Assembly (NCBI RefSeq): GCF_900114745.1
Contig: NZ_FOUB01000026.1
Span: forward strand, 1-52,240
From: Nitrosomonas communis
GTDB lineage: Bacteria > Pseudomonadota > Gammaproteobacteria > Burkholderiales > Nitrosomonadaceae
DNA length: 52,240 nucleotides
Direction of reading: 5' to 3'
The translations under genes were made by a program, and so were the position numbers. The notes below the pieces were generated by a model that had not been told where the DNA came from, searched no databases, and saw nothing but the letters and a program-made list of their open reading frames with translations. This document shows, piece by piece, positions 1 to 8,994 of the stretch (position 1 is the stretch's first letter; every line of letters begins with the position of its first letter).

Positions 1-260
1 GCGAGCGTGACCACATCAGCATCCAACCCATCAATGACAGAGCGTGCTTGTTTGCCGGATCCTCCATGTGATTGCTTGATAGTCACCTTCTCGCCGCTCT
101 GTGCCTGCCAGTATTTACTGAAGGCGGGATTGAATTCCTGATACAGCTCGCGTGTCGGATCGTAGGAAACATTCAGTAGCGCTTTGTCTGCAAATGCGCT
201 ACTGCCAATTAGTAAGCTTGCTGCAAACAGGGTGATCTTTAACCATTTAGTTGCTTTCAT
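1..260 (-). CDS. sbp: Sulfate/thiosulfate ABC transporter periplasmic binding protein (N-terminal part)
   Basis: This is the first 86 codons of a periplasmic binding protein that captures sulfate or thiosulfate for an ABC importer; the rest lies beyond the window edge. Residues 1-24 form a signal peptide ending SSAFA. The mature part begins with the family pattern [13 protein letters not shown], followed by a glycine-rich anion-binding stretch [20 protein letters not shown], as in Sbp/CysP proteins. A clear AGGA Shine-Dalgarno sits before the ATG at 258-260. The gene lies 43 bp downstream of the porin gene on the same strand, so the two are probably co-transcribed, and cysT/W/A-type permease genes would be expected outside the window. 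Family assignment is confident; sulfate versus thiosulfate preference cannot be read from this fragment. Confidence 0.9.
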   Translation of the reverse strand, partial: MKATKWLKITLFAASLLIGSSAFADKALLNVSYDPTRELYQEFNPAFSKYWQAQSGEKVTIKQSHGGSGKQARSVIDGLDADVVTL

Positions 261-303
261 GTTTTTTCCTTTAATGTATAAAGTTTGAGTTATTTGAACA
301 TGT

Positions 304-1887
304 TTATTTAAATGCTCGGATGGAGACTTCCACGTAGAAAAAATTTGAGCTGTTTCTGGATTCTCCTAAAGCTGCCATTTGCCGGTTTTTGGTAAATTCC
401 CCATTCATAAAATGCGAATATCCGATAGTAGTATCGACCAGCGGTGTTAATTTGTAATTGACGCGTGCATTGATCGATTGTCCAATAAAGTCTCCGCTTT
501 GGCCGGTTGCATCGCGATTGAATGGGTTAGGGGTTGAAATGTTTAACAGATTATTAAATCGATCAGTGTCACTGGCTAGCCAGAACCAGCTATAACCGCC
601 GTCGATGGACACATCCTTATGGGGTGAAAACTCAAATACCACTTTGGGCGCTTTAATGTTTTCCATGACGATGTAGTCATCAGGTGACCAGGGACGGGCA
701 AATCCAAAGAAGCGTTCAAAACGATTGTCGACATTGTCATTAGGATCACGGTCACCGCTGACAAAACCATAAAAGGCGCTGAGCCTGGGTTTCCAGTCAT
801 GCTTGAAGGTGTAGCCAAACTCAAGCAGATAAGACCAGGCTGATTTTTTCAAGCCATTATCGCGGCCAAACTGATAGATGGTATGCAGATCAAAATCGAT
901 GTTGGTCTTTGGCAGCACTCCATAAGCACGGATGGCGGGTGAATAGATATCGCGCTCTGGTTGACGTCCCTCTCTGTGATCCTGCTTGAGGCCCATGAAA
1001 TAAGGTTGGATTGTGATGACTTCAGACCACTTGCGCCAATGTCCAATTGCACCGTAAAACCATTGGCTTTTATTGCGTCCATCAAAATCATCAATGTCAC
1101 GAATGACTGGCTGCACGCCCCAGGCATCGAATTCCCAATCATTGGCTTCTTGCCCGAAGGTCACGCGAAAACCTTCAAAATTATTGGTGGTATTGCGCCA
1201 TTGGTTGTTACCGAGCAAACGCCGGTCTACGGCCTCCCAAGCCATGCGGCCGCCACGAATTCGGATTGGGCGGTTATTTCCCAGATCATCTTTTCCCAGC
1301 GCATCCTTAAAATACAGTTCACCATAGGTTTGAATCAACTCATATGGATTCCAGTCACGGTTATCTCGGGGAAACTCGCTGTTATAACCTCGCGAATCTT
1401 GAAATTCGACTGCCATACGAAACGGATCGAGAATATTTTTAATTCCCACGTACGCGCGGGTACGCAGCAGGAAGGGATAATCGGTTAAAAGATTGTTGCG
1501 CCGGATATCGCCATCACGCAACTCAAACCGTGTACGATGATCTACCCCAAAATCCAGCCAGTGGAGATCCTTGAATAGGGGATATTCAGTCTTGGCCATA
1601 TTACGCACATAGCGAGGGGGATCAGATTCAGGTGTCGTAGCATAGCTGCGCGCACGCTGAAAATAGGTGGTCTTTTGGGATGTTTCTGGTTTTGCGGTTG
1701 CAGGTTGTTCCTTAGGTTTGATCGCCCACTTATAGGTATCACCTCCAGTTGCTTGTGCTACTTGCAACATGGGTTGCTGTACTACTTGAGAATTTTCAAG
1801 CAATACAGCGCTTCCATTTGCTTGAATCGAGGCAAGAGGCAAAGTGTTTGCTGTAAAAAGCAAAATGATTCGCCAGGAATATTTCAT
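304..1887 (-). CDS. Alginate-export-family outer membrane porin
   Basis: A 527-residue outer-membrane beta-barrel of the alginate export (AlgE-like) family. Residues 1-24 are a signal peptide, followed by a proline- and threonine-rich linker to about residue 100. The rest is rich in alternating aromatic and charged strands, with patterns such as [15 protein letters not shown] and [20 protein letters not shown], and it ends in an aromatic/basic strand (VEVSIRAFK) as barrel proteins do. In this family the barrel is a passive channel, and AlgE itself exports alginate. No alginate biosynthesis genes are visible here. The neighbours are a sulfate-binding protein and a DUF2292 protein, so an anion channel feeding sulfate uptake is a reasonable inference. 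Substrate is unproven. Confidence 0.85.
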   Translation of the reverse strand: MKYSWRIILLFTANTLPLASIQANGSAVLLENSQVVQQPMLQVAQATGGDTYKWAIKPKEQPATAKPETSQKTTYFQRARSYATTPESDPPRYVRNMAKTEYPLFKDLHWLDFGVDHRTRFELRDGDIRRNNLLTDYPFLLRTRAYVGIKNILDPFRMAVEFQDSRGYNSEFPRDNRDWNPYELIQTYGELYFKDALGKDDLGNNRPIRIRGGRMAWEAVDRRLLGNNQWRNTTNNFEGFRVTFGQEANDWEFDAWGVQPVIRDIDDFDGRNKSQWFYGAIGHWRKWSEVITIQPYFMGLKQDHREGRQPERDIYSPAIRAYGVLPKTNIDFDLHTIYQFGRDNGLKKSAWSYLLEFGYTFKHDWKPRLSAFYGFVSGDRDPNDNVDNRFERFFGFARPWSPDDYIVMENIKAPKVVFEFSPHKDVSIDGGYSWFWLASDTDRFNNLLNISTPNPFNRDATGQSGDFIGQSINARVNYKLTPLVDTTIGYSHFMNGEFTKNRQMAALGESRNSSNFFYVEVSIRAFK

Positions 1888-2017
1888 TCATCTCTCCCCA
1901 ATGTCTTTCCGGTCATCCGGTCAAGCCATTGCTGTTTATTTTTTTCTTTCTCCAGTCTTCTGGTCGAGGCGATGTTAAGTTTCTGAGCAAACATAATTAA
2001 ATAAAATGGGTAATGCG

Positions 2018-2209
2018 TTATTTGATTTTTTGAATAGCGTCAGCGTGACGGACGCGAATTTTCTCACGACACTCGATTTGCATGACCTGACCATCGTGAA
2101 TGATGATCTCAACTGAGCCAAATTGAATACGGGCAATAGCTCGCAGGATCTCCTGCTTGATATCTTGGGGGATCGATTGGCTGCTTTGTGGTGCCGTGTT
2201 ATGTATCAT
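2018..2209 (-). CDS. DUF2292 (YezD-like) small protein
   Basis: A 63-residue cytoplasmic protein with the DUF2292 core IQFGSVEIIIHDGQVMQIEC followed by REKIR. The family is short, of unknown biochemical role, and often sits beside sulfate or cysteine assimilation genes, which fits the sbp gene downstream. I chose the ATG at 2207-2209 because the homology begins with MIHNTAPQSSQ. The frame is open to an ATG at 2269, but those extra 20 residues do not look like the family, and neither start has a clear Shine-Dalgarno. It is the first gene of the apparent DUF2292-porin-sbp unit, separated from the porin by about 130 bp. Confidence 0.75.
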   Translation of the reverse strand: MIHNTAPQSSQSIPQDIKQEILRAIARIQFGSVEIIIHDGQVMQIECREKIRVRHADAIQKIK

Positions 2210-2269
2210 TGCGTTGAGAGAGTGTATTGGTTCTATGGCTACGCACTTTACCAGCCATTCTTTATGCAT

Positions 2270-2675
2270 AGAAATAATATTATTTCATTTGTTTATCATT
2301 TTTTTGTATATGTCGACCGCAAAAACTGATGGGCTGCTAAGCATGCAGAAAAAGGAGGCATAAAATCATTACAAGTGAGTTGTAAAATTCTTGCTTGGGA
2401 AGATCAATGAACCATTGAGAAATACCGCGTTTTTGCCGGTTTGGTCGGGTGGCAGCTATGAGATTGTTAATGAGTTGCTCGCTTTCGTTTTTATAAATTC
2501 AAGACCATGCCGAGTGGTACGGCACATTAGCGCTACTGATTAAATAAACGGAAGAAGTGAGGTGTTTATACTCGTGGTATTGAAAGGTTGATTGGGCAGT
2601 ATGGTAGACTTTAGCCTAATTGCTGATCTCATAACATCCACTCCAATTGTCATATAGAAAAACGGTAAACACGCA
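2270..2675. other. Intergenic region without a recognisable gene
   Basis: This spacer separates the divergent sulfate cluster and the SIR2-TIR gene and must hold promoters for both. A short G+C hairpin (TGCCG/CGGCA) lies near 2506-2525. An AAAGGAGG-like sequence near 2350 has no start codon behind it. No coding remnant was recognised. Confidence 0.5.
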
Positions 2676-4046
2676 ATGAACGAAAGAAGCTGGGACCGTT
2701 TGCTTAAATCGATCGAAGACGGATTAGTGGTACCCGTGCTCGGTGCTCAAACCCTGGTTGCGCAAGGCAGCAACGATTCCTTTCAGGCGCAGGTGGCGCA
2801 TCAACTTTTGGAATTTTATAACAGCGATCCGGGGAGTAATTCGTTGCCGTCATTTCGCGAATTGAATGAGGTGGTCACGCGTCTTAAGCGCGATCATCCC
2901 ATTCAGGACCTGTATGGCGATATTCACGATGCCATCGAGAAACTGGCACCAAAAAGTGAAGCAGCCATTCCGGAGCCGGTCAGACAGATTGCCGCGATTA
3001 CCCATTTCCGGCTGTTTGTGACCCTTACTCCGGACGATCTGCTCGCCCGTAGCCTGAGGACACGATGTGCAGTCAATGAGATCGTTCATTCTCCCTATTT
3101 GCCCACGAGCGAAGGTACAGACTTGCCCACTGACTGGCTATCTCGCCAGGGAGAGGTGTATTTGCTCTATTTGTTCGGAAAATCAAGACCTGCGCCCATG
3201 TTCGCCATTCACGATGAAGACATTCTGGAATATGTGCATAACATCATTGCACGCGGCAGTCATGTCCCGATCAAGTTTTTTGCCGAATTGCAGCAACGTA
3301 ATTTGCTGCTGATTGGTTGCAATTTTCCTGGCTGGCTGAACCGATTCTTTCTGCGTCTTACTAACCTGCGACGATTGTCGGATACGCAAAGAAAACGCGA
3401 ATGGATGATTGAAGCATTAAAGCCGGAAGAGGAGCTAATTTATTTTCTAAAAAGCTATAGTGAGGGGACAGAAGTTCTGTCTGATATTTCACCGACAGCA
3501 TTTATCGCCGAATTGCATCAGCGCTGGCTGGCGCGTTATGGCGAGACAGCGGCGTTAGCGCCTACGCAAGCCGAGGTTGTTCCTCACAATACGCTGTTTT
3601 TCATCAGCTATTGCCGTGCGCCAGATTATCCTGCAGCCGTTAAGCTGGTTGAATCGTTGAAGTCGCTGGGTGTGGCAGATAATGAAATCTGGTTCGATAA
3701 ATCCGTGATCGAACCAGGGCAAGAGTTTCGGGAATGTATTCTGAACGGCATTCGCACGTGCCGCTATTTCGTGCCAGTAATCTCCAGTTCGGCTGATCAA
3801 CTGGACGAAAAATTCTTTCGGCGTGAATGGAATGAAGCGCTAGACCGGAGCAAATCGATTCAAGGAAGAACTTTTGTCGTTCCTATCATTGTCGATCAAA
3901 CCTACGATCCGGAACAATATCAGCGTGTGCCGCGCCAATGGAAGGATTCCTTGCATTTTGGTTATGCGCCAGCCGGTCTTCCAGATGAACAGACGAATGC
4001 GTTATTGAAGAAACTCATCCGGGCTGAGCGACAGCGTAGCGTTTAA
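2676..4046 (+). CDS. SIR2-like/TIR domain protein (putative NAD-targeting defence protein)
   Basis: A 456-residue two-domain protein. Residues about 15-225 resemble the SIR2-like fold: a glycine motif VVPVLGAQT (18-26), a VTLTPDDLL segment (115-123) where active SIR2 proteins have TTNYD, an LYLFGKS segment (164-170) where they have LHG, and LLLIGCNFPGW (210-220). Residues about 305-450 are a TIR domain starting NTLFFISYCRAPDY, with EIWFDK and the motif FFRREWNEAL; E384 is the likely catalytic glutamate. The usual SIR2 Asn and His are not present, so that half may bind NAD without cutting it, leaving TIR as the likely enzyme (inference). No membrane segment. The next gene, an nSTAND1-WD40 protein, starts 3 bp after the stop, so the pair is almost certainly co-translated and works together. 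Confidence 0.8.
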   Translation: MNERSWDRLLKSIEDGLVVPVLGAQTLVAQGSNDSFQAQVAHQLLEFYNSDPGSNSLPSFRELNEVVTRLKRDHPIQDLYGDIHDAIEKLAPKSEAAIPEPVRQIAAITHFRLFVTLTPDDLLARSLRTRCAVNEIVHSPYLPTSEGTDLPTDWLSRQGEVYLLYLFGKSRPAPMFAIHDEDILEYVHNIIARGSHVPIKFFAELQQRNLLLIGCNFPGWLNRFFLRLTNLRRLSDTQRKREWMIEALKPEEELIYFLKSYSEGTEVLSDISPTAFIAELHQRWLARYGETAALAPTQAEVVPHNTLFFISYCRAPDYPAAVKLVESLKSLGVADNEIWFDKSVIEPGQEFRECILNGIRTCRYFVPVISSSADQLDEKFFRREWNEALDRSKSIQGRTFVVPIIVDQTYDPEQYQRVPRQWKDSLHFGYAPAGLPDEQTNALLKKLIRAERQRSV

Positions 4047-4049
4047 GCG

Positions 4050-7000
4050 ATGAATACGCCACACACACCTTCGCCATCTAACGTTCCTAAATCTGCTTCT
4101 AACAGCGGTGATTCAAAGACAGGTATTATGCTTACCACGCAATCGCCGTGGCCAGGGTTGGCAGCTTACAGTGAAAACGCGAGCAGTTTCTTTTTTGGCC
4201 GTAAAGAGGAGGCAGCCGAATTATTGCGCATGATTCGATTGGCACCGTTAACCGTTCTTTATGGCAAATCCGGCCTGGGTAAGACATCCTTATTACAGGC
4301 AGGGTTATATCCATTATTGCGGGCTGATCATTACTTTCCTGTTCATCTGCGGCTCGATTTTGCGCCATCGGCGTTATTATCTCCACTCGAACAAACGATG
4401 CACAAATTGCAGGACGCGCTGACCGAAGTAGGCGCAGAATATCCAGCGCCGGCAAAGGATGAAAGCTTATGGCAGTATCTGCATCGTCGTGATCTCGAAA
4501 TCTGGAGCCGAGACAATTATCTACTGATCCCGGTACTGGTGTTTGATCAGTTCGAAGAAATTTTTTCTCAAGGAGAGAAAACGCCTGATCAGATTGAGCA
4601 TACTCTGAATGCATTGGCCGATTTGATTGAAAACCGGATTCCGAGTGAGCTCACCATTGGGGATGCCGGTCGACGTGCTTTGTCTGAGTTGACATTGCAG
4701 GCACAACGCTATCGTATCGTATTGTCCTTTCGTGAAGATTTTCTTCCGGAAATTGAAGGATGGCAGGGGCGAGTCCCCTCTTTATTGCGCAACCGCTTGC
4801 GGTTACTGCCCATGTTCCGTGAGCGGGCCATCGATGCGGTCATGGCTGCGGGCGCGGCTGTGCTGGCACCGGGTGTGGCTGAACCGCTGGTTGATTTTGT
4901 TGGAAATCTTGATTCCACCACAAGCGGCTTGCTGCCAGTGATCGAGCCGGTATTGTTGAGTTTGTGCTGTTATCAACTTAATCAGCGTCGCTCACCAGAG
5001 GGGAAGATTGATATCGCACTATTGCGCGAGGCTGGCCAGGATATTCTTCAGGATTTTTACAACCAGGCACTGGCGGGTATGCCAGCCGCTGTTTCAGAAT
5101 TCATCGAAACCCATTTGATTCAAGGTAATCGCTATCGCAGCAGCTATCCCGTTGAGCAAGCGTTGCAGGATGGATTTCTGACAAGGGAGCAACTTTCGCT
5201 GCTGGCAAATAAACACCGGCTGCTACGTATTGATCAACAATCTGGCATCAATCGAGTCGAGTTGATTCACGACCGGCTGGTCAGTGTGGTGAGTCAAGCT
5301 CGTGACGAACGCCTACGACAGGCGGAACTCCAGCGGCTTCGGGCTGAGGAGGATGCGCAGCGGCGTCGGATGGCGCTCGAAACTGCACTGGAAAAACAGG
5401 CTGCAGCAGAAGCGCTGGCAGCAGAACGGCTCAGGGCCACAGAAAGGGCGCTAGCAGACGCTGCACGATTACGCAAGCAGGCGCGACAACTGCAAGGCGC
5501 TCTATTTACGGTCATTATTTTGGCCGGAGTGGCAGGCTACGGGCTGTATCATGCCAATTTTGAAAAAAAAGAGAGAAAGCTGGCACAACGCGAAGCAGTC
5601 AGCTTGCGTTTGGTGTCTGAAAGCCTGGATATCTCCAACGGCACTCGCCCAGGCGGGGATGAGCGTGCCCTGCTGCAGTTGCTTGCGGCAAAACAAATCG
5701 CCTCGGGCAACAAAAAAGTGGATGCGGCACTCATCACGACATTGAACAGAAAATCCAATACCCGGAAGATCTGGAATACAGGCACTTCGGTTAGTGCGAT
5801 TGCATTCAGTCCAGATGGAATGCGTTTGCTTTCTGCTGGCGATAATGGGGTATTAAGAGGGTGGGATGTTCAGACGGGTCAATTACTTGATGAACCGATG
5901 GCTATCAGTGAGAAAGGTGTGATCAGTATCGCCTTTTCCCCTGATGGCAAACGGCTGGCAACAGGTAATACTGATGGAACGCTGCGTTTATGGGATATTG
6001 AAACCGGGCAACCCATCGGTAATAAGTTGGATGGGTTGCCAAGCAATGAACCCATCTACAGTATCGCTTTTTCCCTTGATGGTAACCAGTTGATCACGTT
6101 AAGTAAGAGCATGTTCCGGCTGTGGAATCTTCAGACTGGCGAATCAATGAGTGAATCGTTGCTTGGGCATGATGATGCCATGCGCAGCGCTGCCTTTTTT
6201 CCTGACGGTAGTCTGGTGGTGTGGGGTGGCGACGATAAAACGCTGCGGCTATGGGATGTTCAGACGAAAAAGCTGATACAGGTATTAAGTGGGCATATTG
6301 GCGCCATTACCAGTGTTGCTTTTTCACCTGATGGCGCACGATTGGTTTCGGGCAGCGAAGATAAGACCTTGCGACTGTGGAATACCCGTACCGGCCAACT
6401 TATTGGTGAGCCCATGCGTGGACACGAAAGTACGGTAGTCAGCGTTGCGTTCTCCCCCGACGGAAAACGAATTGCATCGGTCAGTCGCGATGCAACGCTG
6501 CGGCTATGGGACGCAAGCAATATTCAATTGATCGATGTGCCGTTGCAGGGGCACGAAGATATGGTAACGAGTGTGGCTTTTAGCCCGGATGGCAACCGTA
6601 TTCTCTCGGCGAGTGACGATAAAACATTGCGTTTGTGGGATGCCAGCACGGGCCAGCCGATTGGCGAACCGATGAAAGGACATGAAGGAACGCTTAATGG
6701 CGCCGTGTTCACGCCCGATGGCGCACGCATTGTTTCGGCTGCCAGCGATAAAACGCTGCGGCTGTGGGATGCAGTTAACGGAAAGCAAATGGGTCATCCA
6801 TGGTATGGTCATGAAGACGGCGTTGAAACTGTCGCAATCAGTCCTGATGGCATGCGAGTTGCGTCAGGAGGGAAAGACAATACGGTGCGCGTCTGGAATG
6901 CGCAGACTGGCCAACAAATCGGGCAACCGATGCGAGGACATGAGGAAATGGTCAGAAGTGTCGCTTTCAGCCCCGATGGTACATTCATAGTTTCTGCCAG

Positions 7001-7577
7001 CTATGATCATACTTTGCAGCGATGGGACGTGAACAGCCATCAACCCGTCGGTGATCCTATGCGCGAACACAAAGGACCCGTGGTTAATGCCGCCTATAGT
7101 CCGGATGGGCAGTATATTGTCTCTGGCAGTAAAGACAAAACAGTGCGACTATGGGATGCCTATACCGGTCAGCCTGTCGGCGAGCCGTTACTAGGGCATG
7201 AAGCACGTGTTAATAGCGTCGCCTTCAGCCCTGATAGCCGCCGTATTATTTCAGGCGGCCACGATATGATGCTCCGCTTATGGGATGTCAACAATGGCCT
7301 GCCCATGGGCGATCCGATGCCCGGACACTTGGGGTGGGTATCAAGCGCCGTGTTCAGCCCTGACGGGATGCGCATCGCCTCAGGCAGCGCTGATAAGACG
7401 GTACGTCTGTGGCCAGCCACGGTAACCTGGAGCGAAATACTCTGCAATAAACTGACACGCAATATGAGCCAAACGGAATGGCATGAGTGGATATCGCCCG
7501 AGATCAAATATCGGAAGCAATGCCCTGACTTACCAGTTCCTGAAGATAAAATTTCATCAGATGGAACATCTCAATAG
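4050..7577 (+). CDS. nSTAND1 NTPase with C-terminal WD40 repeats
   Basis: A 1175-residue STAND-type ATPase. The N-terminus has the nSTAND1 signature PWPGLAAYSENASSFFFGR (33-51), Walker A GKSGLGKTS (72-80) and Walker B PVLVFDQFEEIF (161-172). Residues about 415-478 are an Arg/Ala/Glu-rich coiled coil, followed by one hydrophobic segment (about 480-500) that may be a membrane helix. From about 575 to 1130 there are 13 visible WD40 repeats of the form VAFSPDG...DKTLRLWD, enough for nearly two seven-bladed propellers; the third is degenerate. A short Cys-containing tail follows. In this family the propeller senses a ligand and ATP-dependent oligomerisation activates an effector. Here the effector is plausibly the SIR2-TIR protein 3 bp upstream. 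Repeats 5-8 are very similar to one another, suggesting recent duplication. The trigger is unknown. Confidence 0.88.
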   Translation: MNTPHTPSPSNVPKSASNSGDSKTGIMLTTQSPWPGLAAYSENASSFFFGRKEEAAELLRMIRLAPLTVLYGKSGLGKTSLLQAGLYPLLRADHYFPVHLRLDFAPSALLSPLEQTMHKLQDALTEVGAEYPAPAKDESLWQYLHRRDLEIWSRDNYLLIPVLVFDQFEEIFSQGEKTPDQIEHTLNALADLIENRIPSELTIGDAGRRALSELTLQAQRYRIVLSFREDFLPEIEGWQGRVPSLLRNRLRLLPMFRERAIDAVMAAGAAVLAPGVAEPLVDFVGNLDSTTSGLLPVIEPVLLSLCCYQLNQRRSPEGKIDIALLREAGQDILQDFYNQALAGMPAAVSEFIETHLIQGNRYRSSYPVEQALQDGFLTREQLSLLANKHRLLRIDQQSGINRVELIHDRLVSVVSQARDERLRQAELQRLRAEEDAQRRRMALETALEKQAAAEALAAERLRATERALADAARLRKQARQLQGALFTVIILAGVAGYGLYHANFEKKERKLAQREAVSLRLVSESLDISNGTRPGGDERALLQLLAAKQIASGNKKVDAALITTLNRKSNTRKIWNTGTSVSAIAFSPDGMRLLSAGDNGVLRGWDVQTGQLLDEPMAISEKGVISIAFSPDGKRLATGNTDGTLRLWDIETGQPIGNKLDGLPSNEPIYSIAFSLDGNQLITLSKSMFRLWNLQTGESMSESLLGHDDAMRSAAFFPDGSLVVWGGDDKTLRLWDVQTKKLIQVLSGHIGAITSVAFSPDGARLVSGSEDKTLRLWNTRTGQLIGEPMRGHESTVVSVAFSPDGKRIASVSRDATLRLWDASNIQLIDVPLQGHEDMVTSVAFSPDGNRILSASDDKTLRLWDASTGQPIGEPMKGHEGTLNGAVFTPDGARIVSAASDKTLRLWDAVNGKQMGHPWYGHEDGVETVAISPDGMRVASGGKDNTVRVWNAQTGQQIGQPMRGHEEMVRSVAFSPDGTFIVSASYDHTLQRWDVNSHQPVGDPMREHKGPVVNAAYSPDGQYIVSGSKDKTVRLWDAYTGQPVGEPLLGHEARVNSVAFSPDSRRIISGGHDMMLRLWDVNNGLPMGDPMPGHLGWVSSAVFSPDGMRIASGSADKTVRLWPATVTWSEILCNKLTRNMSQTEWHEWISPEIKYRKQCPDLPVPEDKISSDGTSQ

Positions 7578-7592
7578 AGAAGATCATATTTA

Positions 7593-7762
7593 ACGTGAGT
7601 TCGGGATAAGAAAAGCAGCAAAAGGAATTTGAATTCCTTATGATAAAGAGGAGTTTTGGAAAAGAGTTTCATCACTATTCGTGAGAAGAAATCCTCGCTT
7701 AATATCAGACATCCTCAAACTTTTCCAGTTATGGTGGCATTATTCTTATATCGAACTCACGT
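7593..7762. repeat. 170-bp element with 20-bp terminal inverted repeats
   Basis: The ends 7593-7612 (ACGTGAGTTCGGGATAAGAA) and 7743-7762 are inverted copies matching at 18 of 20 positions. The interior is non-coding and contains a perfect 8-bp palindrome arm (AAGGAATT/AATTCCTT) near 7620-7640. It looks like a small non-autonomous transposable element or IS remnant. No clear target duplication was seen. A related solo end occurs at 9821-9840. Confidence 0.55.
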
Positions 7763-7956
7763 GAACGTTAAAGAACTGGATTTATGCTGATCGACGAGGC
7801 GAACTCACAACTGTCGATAAAAAGTAAAAGCCAGTAACTGAACTTGAACTTGATTTTGATCTGTATCGTCGAAATGGAGTCGTAACGCTAAGCATTGCGC
7901 CAACCCCGCCACCTTCATCTTACTTAACTTGTTTCTTTAATTATCTAAAATAACTT
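7763..7956. other. Intergenic stretch with a weak coding-like remnant
   Basis: On the plus strand, 7777-7953 reads in one frame with a single internal TAA (7825-7827), giving segments such as WIYADRRGELTTVDKK and ELELDFDLYRRNGV. It has a protein-like composition but no start and no family I recognise. It may be the decayed end of a gene next to the repeat element. Confidence 0.2.
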
Positions 7957-8469
7957 CTAATGATGAGTATATTGATGATTTTCTCCCGAAATTGCATGGC
8001 GTGCATGCTCGCTTAGCTGAGCATCAAACCATTGATGAATCGCATCGATCAACTTGGGTGAGTTGGAAGAATAGTCAATTTGTGCGCCATTTGGAAGCTC
8101 AGAATACTCAATCTCGATTTCCCCAGGTTTAGCTTTTTTTAATTCAACAAGGCCTGGCATGCTCTCGCCGTGAATCTGCTCCGGATTTGAAAAATCTCTT
8201 CGCTTAAATTCAGCAGAAATTTTCGACAAATGGGATTGTATTAACCTTATTTGCTCGGTATCAGATTTGTCTTTAACCACAACTTGTTGCAATCCTCCAT
8301 TCTCCGTCTTAGTAAAAATATGTAAAGTTTTCTCTAGATCAAATGGCATGACATGCGCACCACGTTCTGCAACTTCATCAAGTCGTTTTTCTTCCGCTGC
8401 TTCTGCGGCACAAACAGGTGCTGCAATAAATGATGATAGTAAGAAAGTTGCAATAAACAATTTATTCAT
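7957..8469 (-). CDS. Secreted protein of unknown function
   Basis: A 170-residue protein with a clean signal peptide (residues 1-21, ending AAPVCA) and a soluble mature domain, so it should be periplasmic. The mature part carries VMPFDLEKTLHIFTKTENGG and QQVVVKDKSDTEQIRLIQ. Proteins with this pattern are often labelled aspartate carbamoyltransferase in proteobacterial genomes. It has none of that enzyme's carbamoyl-phosphate motifs and is half its length, so the label should not be transferred. The C-terminus is His-rich. It sits 43 bp downstream of two lipoprotein genes on the same strand and may be transcribed with them. Confidence 0.75.
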   Translation of the reverse strand: MNKLFIATFLLSSFIAAPVCAAEAAEEKRLDEVAERGAHVMPFDLEKTLHIFTKTENGGLQQVVVKDKSDTEQIRLIQSHLSKISAEFKRRDFSNPEQIHGESMPGLVELKKAKPGEIEIEYSELPNGAQIDYSSNSPKLIDAIHQWFDAQLSEHARHAISGENHQYTHH

Positions 8470-8512
8470 TTAATTTTTCCTTTACTGAGTTTTATTATTG
8501 GGACAAGACCAA

Positions 8513-8980
8513 TTATCTTTCGTAGGGATTTTCTATATTTCCGCACCCAATTCCAGACACAGGTTTTTGCGTAATAATGTCTATAATCCACAAATCACAA
8601 TAAGTGATAGTTCCAAACGGTTTCGCATCGGTAGAAAATTTGATTTGGTATTTGCCGCCAGCGACAGCTTCCATTTGCAAATCTACTTGTGTGTGGAATG
8701 ACCCACTCTGAAAGGCGACTGCAATGGTATGTGGTCCAGGCTCTATTGGTAGAGCTGTATGCCATCCGTGCGGCCCAGACATCACACGTTTGCCGTCAAC
8801 AGTTAAAACATAAACCGTTGTGGGTTCCTCATATATTCCTTCCTCTCGAGAGCCAACCAGTGTCGCCAGCGAGCCTTCCTGATCAACCGGAGCAACGTAT
8901 TGAAGCTCGGGTGGAATCGGACGCGGAGGTGTGGCGCAACCACTTAAAAATACTATTGTAATGAGCAAGAGTCTGAGCAT
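8513..8980 (-). CDS. Lipoprotein, tandem paralogue 1
   Basis: A 155-residue predicted lipoprotein. The signal ends in the lipobox LSGC at residues 12-15, followed by ATPPRPIPPELQYVAP. Shared patterns with the next gene upstream include PPELQYVAP, DQE.SLATLVG, GKRV.SG.HGW, VAGG.YQI.FSTDA and QKPV.GI. Two conserved cysteines (CDLWIIDI and GCGN) lie near the end; the second is missing in the paralogue. Function is unknown; a lipid-anchored periplasmic beta-sandwich is plausible. The gene starts 14 bp after the stop of its duplicate. Confidence 0.8.
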   Translation of the reverse strand: MLRLLLITIVFLSGCATPPRPIPPELQYVAPVDQEGSLATLVGSREEGIYEEPTTVYVLTVDGKRVMSGPHGWHTALPIEPGPHTIAVAFQSGSFHTQVDLQMEAVAGGKYQIKFSTDAKPFGTITYCDLWIIDIITQKPVSGIGCGNIENPYER

Positions 8981-8994
8981 AATATTTAATCGAA

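Noticed and set aside
961..1488. Plus-strand open frame of 175 codons inside the porin gene
   Set aside because: Antisense to a well supported outer-membrane protein; sequence is not protein-like in pattern.
7957..8469. Aspartate carbamoyltransferase label for the secreted protein
   Set aside because: Signal peptide, half length and lack of the carbamoyl-phosphate motifs rule out that enzyme.
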